Assembly: GCA_964613945.1 (NCBI GenBank) | Contig: CAZTJC010000002.1 | Span: forward strand, 124,001 to 188,000 | Direction: 5' to 3' | DNA: 64,000 bases | From: JAVVHH01 sp964613945 | GTDB taxonomy: Bacteria > Pseudomonadota > Alphaproteobacteria > Acetobacterales > Acetobacteraceae | Shown here: in pieces, positions 7,602 through 16,642 of the stretch | Layout of the letters: every line of letters begins with the position of its first letter | How positions within the stretch are numbered: position 1 is the stretch's first letter | Position numbers and translations under genes: made by a program | Notes under the pieces: model-generated | The model's database searches: none | What the model saw: only the letters and a program-made list of their open reading frames with translations | What the model was told of the DNA's origin: nothing

Positions 7602-9113
7602 ATGCGCAAGCGGTTGGGTTTCGGCATTGCCGTGATGGCGTTGGGTCTCGGGCTCAGCCCGGCATCGGCGCAGAAAAGTGCAGACACCCTTCGCATCGCC
7701 TGGCGCGATGCCATTCCGAACGTCGATTTCTACTACAACTCGCAGCGCACCGGCCTGATCGTCTCGCATCAGGTGTGGGACACGCTGGTTTATCGCGACC
7801 CGGAAACCTTTCAGCTCAAGCCGCAACTGGCGACGAGCTGGAAGAACGTCGACGACACGACGATCGAGTTCGAACTTCGTCCCGGCGTCAAATTCCAGGA
7901 CGGCAGCCCGCTCACCGCAGACGACGTCGTCTACACCGTCAACTTGGTGATGACCGACAAGCAGCTCGCCGTTCCCAGCAACTACACCTGGCTTGCCGGC
8001 GCGGAGAAGGTCGACGACCTCCATGTGCGCATCAAGCTGAAGCGGGTGTTCCCGGCGGCGCTTGAATATTTGGCGATGGTGCTGCCGATCTACCCGCAAG
8101 CCTATCGCGAGCGGGTCGGCGCCGATTTTTCGCAGCATCCGATCGGCAGCGGGCCGTACACCATCACCAAGGTGGATGGCGTGACCGAGATCGACATGGT
8201 CCGCAACGAGGGTTACTTCGATGGACCCAAGGGTAAGCCCGCGATCAAGAACCTGGTCATCAAGGAAGTCGCGGACTCCACCGGCGAGCTGACGCAACTG
8301 CTCAGCGGGCAGGTGGACTGGGTGTGGAACGTCAGCGCCGATCAGCTTCCCAAGCTCGCCGCGATGCCGATGCTGCAGACGGCCACCAGCGAGAGCATGC
8401 GGGTCGCCTACATGGACATCGATGCTGCCGGGCGCACCGGCGACAAGATCCCGCTGACCGACGTGAAGGTGCGGCAGGCGATCCTGTATGCGCTGGATCG
8501 GCAGACGATGGCCAAGCAGTTCATGCCGCCGGGCTCCCGCGTGTTGGACACGCCGTGCTACCCGACGCAGTTCGGCTGCGACACGTCCGTCGCCACCAAA
8601 TACGAATATGACCCAGCCAAGGCCAAGGCGTTGCTCGCCGAGGCCGGTTACAAGGATGGTTTCGATACCGAGCTGGTGGGCTATCTCCTGCCGCCTTGGA
8701 TGCAGGCGGTGCAGGGATACCTCAGCGCGGTCGGTATTCGTGCCAGGCTGACGCAGCTTCAGGTCGGCGCGGTGGTCCAACGCAGCATCGAGGGCAAGAA
8801 CCCGCTCGAGGCCGGAAGCTGGGGCAGCTACTCGATCAACGATGCCTCGGCGTTCATGCCGTATTTCTTCGACGGCGGCGCCCACGACTACACCCGCAAT
8901 CCGGAAATCACCAAGCTGGTGATCGAAGGTGGCGCGACCACCGATCTGGACGCGCGGCGGGCCGCATACAGCGCAGCCATCCGCCTGGTCACCGAACAGG
9001 CGGACTTCGTGCCTCTGTTCACCTATGTGACGACCTACGCTTTCAACAAGCAGCTCAACTTCAAGCCATTCCGCGACGAACTACCGCGCTTCTACCTATC
9101 CAGCTGGAAGTAG
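7602..9113 (+). CDS. ABC transporter solute-binding protein, family 5 (peptide/nickel type)
   Basis: About 503 aa with a signal peptide (MRKRLGFGIAVMALGLGL, cleavage near ASA-Q). The chain then follows the DppA/OppA pattern: an early HQVWDTLVYRDPETF, then LRPGVKFQDGSPLTADDVVYT, and a C-terminal YDPAKAKALLAEAGY block. It should bind a small peptide or related solute in the periplasm. ATG 7602 has GGAG nine bases upstream; ATG 7593 and TTG 7569 are alternatives. It converges on a dppBCDF-like operon and is the likely binding partner. Confidence 0.9.
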   Translation: MRKRLGFGIAVMALGLGLSPASAQKSADTLRIAWRDAIPNVDFYYNSQRTGLIVSHQVWDTLVYRDPETFQLKPQLATSWKNVDDTTIEFELRPGVKFQDGSPLTADDVVYTVNLVMTDKQLAVPSNYTWLAGAEKVDDLHVRIKLKRVFPAALEYLAMVLPIYPQAYRERVGADFSQHPIGSGPYTITKVDGVTEIDMVRNEGYFDGPKGKPAIKNLVIKEVADSTGELTQLLSGQVDWVWNVSADQLPKLAAMPMLQTATSESMRVAYMDIDAAGRTGDKIPLTDVKVRQAILYALDRQTMAKQFMPPGSRVLDTPCYPTQFGCDTSVATKYEYDPAKAKALLAEAGYKDGFDTELVGYLLPPWMQAVQGYLSAVGIRARLTQLQVGAVVQRSIEGKNPLEAGSWGSYSINDASAFMPYFFDGGAHDYTRNPEITKLVIEGGATTDLDARRAAYSAAIRLVTEQADFVPLFTYVTTYAFNKQLNFKPFRDELPRFYLSSWK

Positions 9114-9171
9114 GTCGCCGTCACTGCGAGTAGCGCAGCGGCGCGGCAGGAAGGGGCCGTACTGCCGTGGG

Positions 9172-10086
9172 TCAGTCTGCCAGCAGCAAGCACTCGGCGA
9201 GTCGCTGGCCCTGCCGCCGGTTGTTGGGTGCCTCGGTGCTGCAGCGGTCGACGGCGACCGGACAACGCGGATGGAATCGGCAGCCCGGCGGGATGTTGGC
9301 CGGGTCCGGGTAGCCTTCTCCGAGCCCTGATTCCGGCAGCCCGCGGCCGGGCTCGGGTGTGAGCACACTCGCGAGCAGGGCCTTGGTGTACGGGTGCAAC
9401 GGATGGGCGAACACCTGATCGACCGTCGCGTGCTCGACGATGCGGCCGAGATACATGACCGCGACGTCGGTTGCGATGTGCTCAACCACGGCGAGGTTGT
9501 GGCTGATGAAGATCAGCGTCAGGCCGAAATCACGGCGCAGTTCGGCCAGCAGGTTGAGGATCTGCGCCTGCACCGACACGTCCAGTGCGCTGGTCGGTTC
9601 GTCGCAAACGATGATGCGTGGGCGCCCGATCAGCGCGCGCGCGATGGCGACACGTTGGCGCTGACCACCGCTGAGCTGATGCGGGTAGCGGCCAGCCATG
9701 TCGGGCGCGAGACCGACGCGGCCGAGGATCGCCAGCACCCGCTCGTCCACGTCGCGCTCACCTTGGGCGCGGAGCGGAAGGGCGACGATGTCGCGGATGC
9801 GCTGCCGCGGATTGAGCGAGGCGTAAGGGTCCTGGAAGATCGGTTGGATCAGGCGGGCGCGGGCGCGCCGGTCCAGGGTGTCGAGGCGTTGGCCGGCGAC
9901 GCGGATCTCACCGGTATCCGAGGGCAGCAGGCCGAGGATCAACCGCGCCAGCGTGCTCTTGCCGCAGCCGCTCTCGCCCACGATGCCCATTACGCTGCCC
10001 TCGGCGACGCTGAGGCTTACCCCGTCGACCGCGGTTACGGCCCCGAAGCGTCGAGCGACGTCGCGGATTTCGATGATGGGCGTCAT
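9172..10086 (-). CDS. oligopeptide/dipeptide ABC transporter ATPase (DppF-like)
   Basis: About 304 aa from the ATG at 10086, which overlaps the previous stop as ATGA; the frame is open further upstream but that part overlaps the neighbouring gene. It has Walker A GESGCGKS at 37-44, signature LSGGQRQRV, Walker B followed by CDEPTSALD, and the C-terminal extension GCRFHPRCPVA of Opp/Dpp ATPases. It would power uptake with its DppD-like partner. Last gene of the four-gene operon. Confidence 0.92.
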   Translation of the reverse strand: MTPIIEIRDVARRFGAVTAVDGVSLSVAEGSVMGIVGESGCGKSTLARLILGLLPSDTGEIRVAGQRLDTLDRRARARLIQPIFQDPYASLNPRQRIRDIVALPLRAQGERDVDERVLAILGRVGLAPDMAGRYPHQLSGGQRQRVAIARALIGRPRIIVCDEPTSALDVSVQAQILNLLAELRRDFGLTLIFISHNLAVVEHIATDVAVMYLGRIVEHATVDQVFAHPLHPYTKALLASVLTPEPGRGLPESGLGEGYPDPANIPPGCRFHPRCPVAVDRCSTEAPNNRRQGQRLAECLLLAD

Positions 10087-11036
10087 GGCAAGATACAACG
10101 ATACAGATGATCCGGTGCCGCCTCGCGCCACGGCACGTCAGCGGCGCAAGCGGGCGCGGCATGAGCGCAGCGGTCGCGGAACGGACAACCCACGAAGCCC
10201 GGCGCCAGGCGCGGCACCGTGCCCGGGATACTACCGAGCGGTTCGCCGCGCGCGGTCTTGCCGGGAATGGGTAGGCTGTCGAGCAGCCCGCGCGTGTAGG
10301 GATGGCTGGGGCGGGCGAACAACGCAGCGACCGGCGCGTGTTCGACGATCTCGCCGGCATACATGACGCTGACCCGGTCCGCGATGCGGGCGACCACGCC
10401 GAGATCATGCGTAATCAGCAGCAACGCGAGGCCGAGTTCGGATTGCAGGCGTTGCAGCAAGCGTAGGATGTCGGCCTGCACGGTGACGTCCAGCGCGGTG
10501 GTGGGCTCGTCGGCGATCAGGAGTGCCGGGTTGCAGAGCAGGGCGGAGGCGATCATCACGCGCTGGCGCAGGCCGCCGGAGAGCTGGTGCGGGAACTGGC
10601 CGAGGCGACGCTCCGGGCCGGAGATGCCGACGCGGGCGAGCAGGGCGGCGGCGCGTTCCGCGGCGGCGGCCCGGCTGCCGCCCCGGTGCCGGCGGTAGAT
10701 CTCGGTCATCTGCGACCCGACGGTGAAGGCCGGGTTGAGGCTGGTCATCGGCTCCTGGAAGATCATGCCGATGCGGTCGCCGCGCAGCCGGTTCATGCCG
10801 CGATTCGACAGCCCGGCCAAGTCGGTTCGCTCGAAGCGGAGATGCTCCGCGCTGCGGCGGGCGGCGCGGGGCAGCAGGCCCATGACGGCCAGCGCGGTCA
10901 TCGACTTGCCGCAGCCGCTCTCGCCCACTAGGCAATGCGTCTCGCCGCGGCCGACGGTGAGCGACACGCCGCGCACCGCCTCCTGCCGCGCAAACCCGAC
11001 CCGCAGGTCTGTGACATCGAGTACCGACTCAGGCAT
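10083..11036 (-). CDS. oligopeptide/dipeptide ABC transporter ATPase (DppD-like)
   Basis: About 317 aa from the ATG at 11036, overlapping the end of the permease gene by 8 bases. Walker A is GESGCGKS, the signature is the variant LSGGLRQRV, and Walker B leads into ADEPTTALDVTVQ. The C-terminus has the cysteine-bearing GCPFRDRCAHAAPAC typical of the Opp/Dpp C-terminal domain. The longer frame upstream of 11036 is antisense-like low-complexity text and is not used. Confidence 0.92.
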   Translation of the reverse strand: MPESVLDVTDLRVGFARQEAVRGVSLTVGRGETHCLVGESGCGKSMTALAVMGLLPRAARRSAEHLRFERTDLAGLSNRGMNRLRGDRIGMIFQEPMTSLNPAFTVGSQMTEIYRRHRGGSRAAAAERAAALLARVGISGPERRLGQFPHQLSGGLRQRVMIASALLCNPALLIADEPTTALDVTVQADILRLLQRLQSELGLALLLITHDLGVVARIADRVSVMYAGEIVEHAPVAALFARPSHPYTRGLLDSLPIPGKTARGEPLGSIPGTVPRLAPGFVGCPFRDRCAHAAPACAADVPWREAAPDHLYRCILP

Positions 11037-11850
11037 CACGCTTGGCCCCGAGCAGATCGCGCAGCCCGTCGCCGAGCAGGTTGACGCCGAGCACGAGGGT
11101 GAACAGCGCGACACCGGGCACCATGATCACCCAGGGCTCGAAGAACATGTAGTCCTTACCCTCGGCGATCATCAGCCCCCAGCTCGGCAGCGGCGACGGC
11201 ACGCCGAGCCCGAGAAAGGAGAGCACTGCTTCCAGCAGAATCGCCAACGCCACCTCCAGCGTCGCGACCACCACCAGCGCCGGCGCGATGTTCGGCAGCA
11301 CCTCGCGCAACAGCAGATGTGGCAGCGATGCCCCGGCGGCGCGGGCGGCGGCGATGTAATCCAGGCCACGGATCTGCATGGTGGTGGTGCGCGCGACCAC
11401 GGCGAAGCGTTCCCACAACAGCAGGCCGAGCGTGAGCACGACGATGGTGAGCGAGCTGCCGATCGCCGAGACCAGGGCCAGCGCCACCAGGATCAGCGGG
11501 ATGCTGAGCCGACAGGTGATGACAAACATGACGACCTCGTCCACCCAGCCGCCGAAGAAGCCGCCGAGGATGCCGATCGCCGTGCCGATCAGCCCGCTGG
11601 CCAGCGCGGCGCAGACGCCGATCAGCAGCGAGATGCGGGCGCCGTAGACCATGCGCGCCAGGTAGTCGCGGCCGAGCTGGTCGGTGCCGAACGGATGCGC
11701 GGCCGTGCCGTCGAGCCAGAGCGGCGGCTGCAGCCGGGCGGCCAGATTCTGCGTGAACGGATCGGCCGCGACGAGGCTGGGGCCGATCAGCGCCACGATC
11801 ACGGCGAACAGGATGATGGCCGCGCCGAGCCAGGTGGTAACGTGCCTCAT
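11029..11850 (-). CDS. dipeptide ABC transporter permease (DppC-like)
   Basis: A 273-aa inner-membrane protein with about six helices. The EAA loop appears as YIAAARAAGASLPHLLLREVLPN, where it contacts the ATPases. The N-terminus has the DppC-type periplasmic segment (HPFGTDQLGRDYLARMVYGAR). ATGA overlap with the DppB-like gene upstream shows translational coupling. Confidence 0.92.
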   Translation of the reverse strand: MRHVTTWLGAAIILFAVIVALIGPSLVAADPFTQNLAARLQPPLWLDGTAAHPFGTDQLGRDYLARMVYGARISLLIGVCAALASGLIGTAIGILGGFFGGWVDEVVMFVITCRLSIPLILVALALVSAIGSSLTIVVLTLGLLLWERFAVVARTTTMQIRGLDYIAAARAAGASLPHLLLREVLPNIAPALVVVATLEVALAILLEAVLSFLGLGVPSPLPSWGLMIAEGKDYMFFEPWVIMVPGVALFTLVLGVNLLGDGLRDLLGAKRDA

Positions 11851-12764
11851 GCGCGGCGTAGACGGGGGTCGAGCATGGCGTTGAGCAGGTCGGCACCGAG
11901 CGTAAGGCCGATGTAGATCATCGCCAGCAGCAGCACGACGGCTTGCACCACCGGGAAATCATTCTTGCTGATGCTCTCCCAGGCCAGGTAGCCGATCCCC
12001 GGCAGATTGAAGATGCTCTCGATCACGATAGAGCCACCGAGCATGAAGCCGAGCTGCACGGCGGCGATGGCGACCACCGGCATGGCGGCATTCCGCAGCG
12101 CATGCCGCAGCACGATGCTCCAGCCGGACAGTCCGCCGGCCCGCGCCGTGCGGATGTAGTCGGCCGACAACGCGTCGATCATGCCGGAGCGGGTCAGCCG
12201 CATCAGCGCCGGGACGGCGGAAAAGGCCAGCACCAGTGACGGCATAACGTAGCCGGTCCAATCATCGAGCCCGGCGATCGGGAACCATTGCAGGCGCAAC
12301 CCGAACTCGATGATCAGCAGCAGCGCCAGCCAGAACGACGGCAGCGCCTGACCCAGCAGCGCCAGCAGCATCGCGACCCGGTCGACCAGGGTGCCCTCGA
12401 ACATCGCCGCGACGATCCCGAGCGGCAGTGCGATCGCGACGGCGAACACGATGCCCAGCAGCCCGAGCCGCAACGTGATCGGCAGGCGGGCGGCGATCAG
12501 CGTGCTGACCGGGGTGCGGTAGAGGTAGGACCGGCCGAGATCGCCGCGCAGCGCGTTGCCGGCCCAGGTGACGAATTGCAGCGGCAACGGCCGGTCCAGC
12601 CCATTGTCGCGCCGGATGATGGCGAGGTCCTCGGCCGTCGCCTGCGGCCCGGCCGCGGCGAGCGCCGGGTCGCCGGCGAGGTGGGTGAGCGAGAAGCTGA
12701 GCACGAGCACCGTGACCGCGACTAGCAAAGCCAGGACCGCGCGGCGGAGGGCAAATGTAAGCAC
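11847..12764 (-). CDS. dipeptide ABC transporter permease (DppB-like)
   Basis: A 305-aa permease starting at GTG 12764, first gene of the operon. It has the DppB hallmarks: N-terminal helix followed by LTHLAGDPA, a long loop with LGRSYLYRTPV, the EAA loop DYIRTARAGGLSGWSIVLRHALRN, and FNLPGIGYLAWESI near the end. With DppC it forms the transmembrane channel. The promoter should lie in the 204-bp gap toward the divergent esterase gene. Confidence 0.92.
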   Translation of the reverse strand: MLTFALRRAVLALLVAVTVLVLSFSLTHLAGDPALAAAGPQATAEDLAIIRRDNGLDRPLPLQFVTWAGNALRGDLGRSYLYRTPVSTLIAARLPITLRLGLLGIVFAVAIALPLGIVAAMFEGTLVDRVAMLLALLGQALPSFWLALLLIIEFGLRLQWFPIAGLDDWTGYVMPSLVLAFSAVPALMRLTRSGMIDALSADYIRTARAGGLSGWSIVLRHALRNAAMPVVAIAAVQLGFMLGGSIVIESIFNLPGIGYLAWESISKNDFPVVQAVVLLLAMIYIGLTLGADLLNAMLDPRLRRA

Positions 12765-12968
12765 GGGACGAGTCTATGGGCGACGCTGGTTGGGAGCAAC
12801 GACCGCGACCCCGATTGAGGTCGCTCGGCTCGGATCGGTAAAGGGTTTACGGGAACGTGATGCGCGAAGGCCACTTATCAGACCTGCCGCGCTTGCTGTG
12901 CTCATTCCCAGTAGCTTCTCTGGATCCAACCGGTCACGTTGGTGACCAAAAAATGGGGAGCAGACGTG

Positions 12969-14033
12969 ATGACTATCGGGCGTAATGCGGCGATCGGCTT
13001 GGCGATATTGGCTGCGACGAGGGCGGCGCAGGCGGCGCCCTACACGGCGGCTTACGTGTTCGGCGACAGCCTGTCGGATAACGGCAACCTGGCCGAGTTG
13101 TTAGGGGCCAACTTCCCGAACCCGCCGAGTTATCAGAACAGCTTCACCAACGGACCCGTCGCAAACGCCCTGCTCGCCAACCAGATCGGCCAGACGCTGA
13201 CGCCGTCGCTCTGGGTGACCGGCTTCAAGGATATCCACAACCTGTTCGGCGGTGCGAGCTACGTGCCCGGAACCAACTACGCGGTGGCAGGTGCGACGTC
13301 CGCGGCCAGTCCGGTGGGTGGGCTGGCGCCGACGATCAACCTGCCCCAGCAAGTCGCGGCGTTTGGAGCTGCTACGGGAAACAAGGCAGACCCGAACGCC
13401 CTTTACGTGGTCGAGATCGGTGGCAACGACATCCGTCAGGCGGCGCTGCAGGGAACCGGCTCTGCCGCGGTTACGGCGGGAGTGGCCGCCGAGTTGCAGG
13501 CGGTGCAGACCTTGGCGCAGAACGGCGCCAAGAAGTTCCTGGTCGTCAATGCCCCCAATGTCGGGATCATCCCGGAGTTCACGCAGGACAACGCGAGCAA
13601 GGCTGCGGCCGCGACCCTGTACAGCCAGCAATACGATGCCCAGTTGGCGAGCGGTATTTCCAGCCTGACGCTGCCTGCCAGCACCAGCGTGACGCAGTTC
13701 GATCTCTACAGCTATAATTCGGGTCTGCTCGCAAACGCCGGGGCTCTCGGCTTCAGCGACACGACCGATCGCTGCTTCATCTCGACGCCGTCCTCGGCGG
13801 CGACCATCCCGCAATGCGGCCCGAATGGCGCCAACATCAGCCAATTCTTTTACTGGGACAGCATTCACCCATCCGCACGGGTGCAGGCGTTATGGGCAAC
13901 CGGCTTTGAGAACGCCTTGGGCCTGACGCAGGTAGCCAGCGTGCCGGAGCCGGGAAGCCTGGCCCTGCTGGGCGTCGGCATCGCCGGACTGGTCGGCCTC
14001 CGGCAGCGCCGCAAGGCTGCAACCGCCGCCTGA
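12969..14033 (+). CDS. secreted GDSL/SGNH esterase with PEP-CTERM anchor
   Basis: About 354 aa. A signal peptide (to about residue 22, AQA-A) is followed by the GDSL block FGDSLSDNGN with nucleophile Ser34, then block III IGGNDIR, and the Asp/His pair in DSIHPSAR. This is a thermolabile-hemolysin/lipase-like SGNH hydrolase. The last 30 residues are VPEPG, a hydrophobic helix and an Arg-rich tail, which is a PEP-CTERM sorting signal recognised by exosortase. ATG 12969 has GGGGAG upstream; GTG 12939 is less likely. No exosortase gene is in the window. Confidence 0.88.
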   Translation: MTIGRNAAIGLAILAATRAAQAAPYTAAYVFGDSLSDNGNLAELLGANFPNPPSYQNSFTNGPVANALLANQIGQTLTPSLWVTGFKDIHNLFGGASYVPGTNYAVAGATSAASPVGGLAPTINLPQQVAAFGAATGNKADPNALYVVEIGGNDIRQAALQGTGSAAVTAGVAAELQAVQTLAQNGAKKFLVVNAPNVGIIPEFTQDNASKAAAATLYSQQYDAQLASGISSLTLPASTSVTQFDLYSYNSGLLANAGALGFSDTTDRCFISTPSSAATIPQCGPNGANISQFFYWDSIHPSARVQALWATGFENALGLTQVASVPEPGSLALLGVGIAGLVGLRQRRKAATAA

Positions 14034-14040
14034 TGTCGCT

Positions 14041-15639
14041 TCAGCGCAACGCGCTCAAGCTCTCAGGCGTATCGAAGTCGCGCAGCGCGGGGTCACCGAG
14101 TTCCACCGTCGTGATGGCGTCCGGGTTGCCGTCCAGCAGCGCCCGGGCGCCGCGATCGCCCCCGAGCGCGGCGAGGTCGGTGAAGTAGCGACGATCCCAA
14201 AGCACCGGGTTGCCGAGCGCGCCGGAGGCGGTGGGGGCCACGATGAGGCGGCCTTCGTCGGAATCGTGCGTCTCGATCAGCCGGTCGATCATGCGGCCGG
14301 TGACCAGCGGCATGTCGCCCAGGCAGATCAACGCCGCCGCGGCCGCGGCCGGCACCGCGGCGAGCCCGGCCCGCAGACTGGCCGACAGCCCGGCCTGGTA
14401 ATCGGATGCCGTCACGAACGTCACCGGTCGGCGGCCCAACGCGGCGCGGATTTCCGCCTCGCGATGCCCGGTGACGACGATGATCGGCCGGGCGCCGCTG
14501 GCCAGCATGTTGTCCACCGTGCGCGCGATGATCGGCTTACCGGCACGGTCGGTCATCAGCAGCTTGTGGTCCGGCGCCATGCGCGTGCTCTGACCCGCCG
14601 CCAGAACGATGGCGGCGACCGACTTGGCGTGATGCTGCGGCGCTGCCTTGGCGCGTGGCAGCGGGCGCGGCGAGACGTCCTTCAACAGGCCGCCGACGCC
14701 CATGCGGCTCAGCTCGGCCCCACCCAGCGGTAGCCCGGCGAACAAGCGGGCCAGCACCCAGTCGATCCCGTTCAGCTTCGGACTCCGCGCGCAACCCGGC
14801 AGCACCAGTGCCGGACGCTCGCCGATGCGGCCGAGGCAGATCAGGTTGCCGGGGTCGACCGGCATGCCGAAATGCAGGATCTCGCCGCCGGCGCGCACAA
14901 TGCCGGCCGGCCCGACATCGCGGCGGTCGACCACGGCGCTGGCGCCCGCGATCAGGAGGATATCCGCACCGGCTCCGACCAGCCCGTCGAGCGCGGCGGC
15001 GATGGCGATCTCGTCATGCGCGCACTCCACAGGTGGCAGCATGGTGCCGCCGAGGCCGTCGATGCGTGCTCCCGTGGCCTCGGCGGTGCCGGCCAGGATC
15101 GACGGCTTCAGTCCCGGCAGCGTGCTCATCACCAGCCCTACACACAGCGGCCGGAACGGATGCAGCGTCATGGCGCCCGCCGCATCGGCGATCGCCCGAT
15201 CGAGCACGTCGCCCGGAACGGAGAACGGGATGATCTTGATGGTGGCGACCATCTCGCGGGCGGTGACGGCGGCGTAGTCGGGCAGGGTGCCGATGGTGAT
15301 CGCCTCGTCGGCGCCGTTGATGGCGTCGATGATTTCACTATCGGCGCGCAACAAGCCGGCGCGGCTCGCGGTCAGGTTGACGCGCCCGGTGCCGGCGCCG
15401 GTGCGCGTCAGCCCCGGGGATAGCAGCGCATCGGCCAAGCGGGCCGCCGCCACGTCCTCCGGCACGTCGCCCGGGTCGAGCCGGGCGCAGATGACGCTGG
15501 ACACTCCGGCAACGCGTAACGCGTCGATCGCGACTGGATCGAGCACCGCGCCTTTCTTGATCACGCGACCCGGCAAGCGCTGCGTGTGGGCCAGGACCGC
15601 ACCCGCAGCGTCCTCAAGCGGGACGCGGCCGAACTTCAT
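14041..15639 (-). CDS. molybdopterin-binding / MobA-like nucleotidyltransferase fusion (MoCo cytidylyltransferase type)
   Basis: About 532 aa from ATG 15639 (ATGA overlap with the XdhC gene); the longer open frame upstream is a shadow. Residues 1-335 resemble a MoeA/MogA-like molybdopterin-binding domain (GADILLIAGASAVVDRRD). Residues 341-532 are a MobA-like NTP transferase with LAAGQSTRM-x5-KLL and CLGDMPLV. This pairing occurs in proteins that attach CMP to molybdopterin for xanthine-oxidase-family enzymes. Its place at the end of a Cox/XdhC operon fits cofactor maturation for a molybdenum hydroxylase. Confidence 0.85.
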   Translation of the reverse strand: MKFGRVPLEDAAGAVLAHTQRLPGRVIKKGAVLDPVAIDALRVAGVSSVICARLDPGDVPEDVAAARLADALLSPGLTRTGAGTGRVNLTASRAGLLRADSEIIDAINGADEAITIGTLPDYAAVTAREMVATIKIIPFSVPGDVLDRAIADAAGAMTLHPFRPLCVGLVMSTLPGLKPSILAGTAEATGARIDGLGGTMLPPVECAHDEIAIAAALDGLVGAGADILLIAGASAVVDRRDVGPAGIVRAGGEILHFGMPVDPGNLICLGRIGERPALVLPGCARSPKLNGIDWVLARLFAGLPLGGAELSRMGVGGLLKDVSPRPLPRAKAAPQHHAKSVAAIVLAAGQSTRMAPDHKLLMTDRAGKPIIARTVDNMLASGARPIIVVTGHREAEIRAALGRRPVTFVTASDYQAGLSASLRAGLAAVPAAAAAALICLGDMPLVTGRMIDRLIETHDSDEGRLIVAPTASGALGNPVLWDRRYFTDLAALGGDRGARALLDGNPDAITTVELGDPALRDFDTPESLSALR

Positions 15640-16313
15640 GTGGGCCGGCGCCGGGTCTCGACGATCTGGGCCAGGATGGAAAGTGCGATCTCCGGCGCGG
15701 TAACGGCGGCGATGTCGAGGCCGACCGGGCCGCGGATGCGGGTCATCGCGTCGTCGCCGTGGCCCAACTCGCGCAGCCGGTCGAGCCGCCTGCCATGGGT
15801 GCGGCGGGAGCCGAGCGCGCCGATGTAGAAGGCCGGCGACTTCAGGGCGCGATCCAGCGCGGGGTCGTCGAGCTTGGGGTCGTGCGTCAGGGTGACGATG
15901 GCCGTGCGGGTGTCGGGTCGCAGCGCGTCCATGGCGTCGTCGGGCCACTCGGTGCTGACCGTCACGTCGGGAAAACGCTCATCGGTAGCAAAGGCGCGGC
16001 GGGGGTCGACAACGGTGGTCGCGTAACCGAGTTGCGCCGCCATCGGCACCAGCGCTTGCGCGATATGCACCGCGCCGACGACCACGAGTCGGAGCGGTGG
16101 GTTGTAGGCGTGCAGGAACCAGCTCAGCCCGTCGATGTCGGCAACGGCGCTCTTGTCCTGATGAAGAACGGTTTTAGCGGCCGCGAGCAACGCGTCCGGC
16201 GCCGGGTCGAGCGGCAACAGCAATTGGTCACCGGCGGGAAGATGCGTTGCCAGCACGATCGGCTGCCCAGCGGCACGGGCAGCCTGTAGCCGCGCCAGGA
16301 TGTCGGGCGTCAT
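15636..16313 (-). CDS. XdhC-family protein, Rossmann (C-terminal type) domain
   Basis: A 225-aa protein resembling the second half of XdhC/CoxI proteins: LRLVVVGAVHIAQALVPMAAQLGY is the Rossmann entry, followed by DPRRAFATDERFP, ALVTLTHDPKLDD-type text and YIGALGSRRTHGRRLDRL. XdhC proteins bind molybdenum cofactor, promote its sulfuration and insert it into xanthine-dehydrogenase-family enzymes. Here the two XdhC domains are separate genes, as in some Cox operons. It overlaps both neighbours by 4 bases. Confidence 0.87.
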   Translation of the reverse strand: MTPDILARLQAARAAGQPIVLATHLPAGDQLLLPLDPAPDALLAAAKTVLHQDKSAVADIDGLSWFLHAYNPPLRLVVVGAVHIAQALVPMAAQLGYATTVVDPRRAFATDERFPDVTVSTEWPDDAMDALRPDTRTAIVTLTHDPKLDDPALDRALKSPAFYIGALGSRRTHGRRLDRLRELGHGDDAMTRIRGPVGLDIAAVTAPEIALSILAQIVETRRRPT

Positions 16314-16642
16314 CCGAGGCGCTCGACGAACACCTTCAGCTTGCCGCCGCAGGCCAGGCCGACCTCCCAGGCCTGCTCGTCGGTGACGCCGAAATCCAGC
16401 AGTTGCGGCGTGCCGCTCTGCATGGTGGCCTTTGCGACGTCGGCCACCGCGCCCTCGATGCAGCCACCGCTCACCGATCCGGCCATGCGGCCCGACGCGG
16501 TGACCGCCATCTGGCTACCCGGCGGTCGCGGCGAGCTGCCCCAGGTTTCGGTGACGGTCGCCAGGGCGACAGTCTCGCCGGCACCGAGCCAATCATGGGC
16601 AACGGTCAGCACGTCTTCGGCCTGAGTCATAGGACTGGTCAT
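16310..16642 (-). CDS. XdhC-family protein, N-terminal type domain (CoxI/CoxF-like)
   Basis: A 110-aa protein matching the N-terminal XdhC/CoxI domain: ALATVTETWGSSPRPPGSQMAV, then GSVSGGCIEGAV and a late GLACGGKLKVFVE. The cysteines in GGC and ACGG are conserved positions of the family. Start ATG 16642 overlaps the CoxE-like stop codon (ATGA). It probably acts together with the separately encoded Rossmann half just downstream. Confidence 0.87.
   Translation of the reverse strand: MTSPMTQAEDVLTVAHDWLGAGETVALATVTETWGSSPRPPGSQMAVTASGRMAGSVSGGCIEGAVADVAKATMQSGTPQLLDFGVTDEQAWEVGLACGGKLKVFVERLG

Noticed and set aside
6693..8885. 730-codon minus-strand open frame
   Set aside because: It runs antisense through the SDR and solute-binding-protein genes; composition is the usual His/Arg-rich shadow of GC-rich coding DNA.
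15640..15948. N-terminal extension of the MoCo fusion gene
   Set aside because: The extension is Arg/His/Pro-rich shadow text over the XdhC gene; ATG 15639 overlaps the XdhC stop as ATGA and begins a sensible domain.
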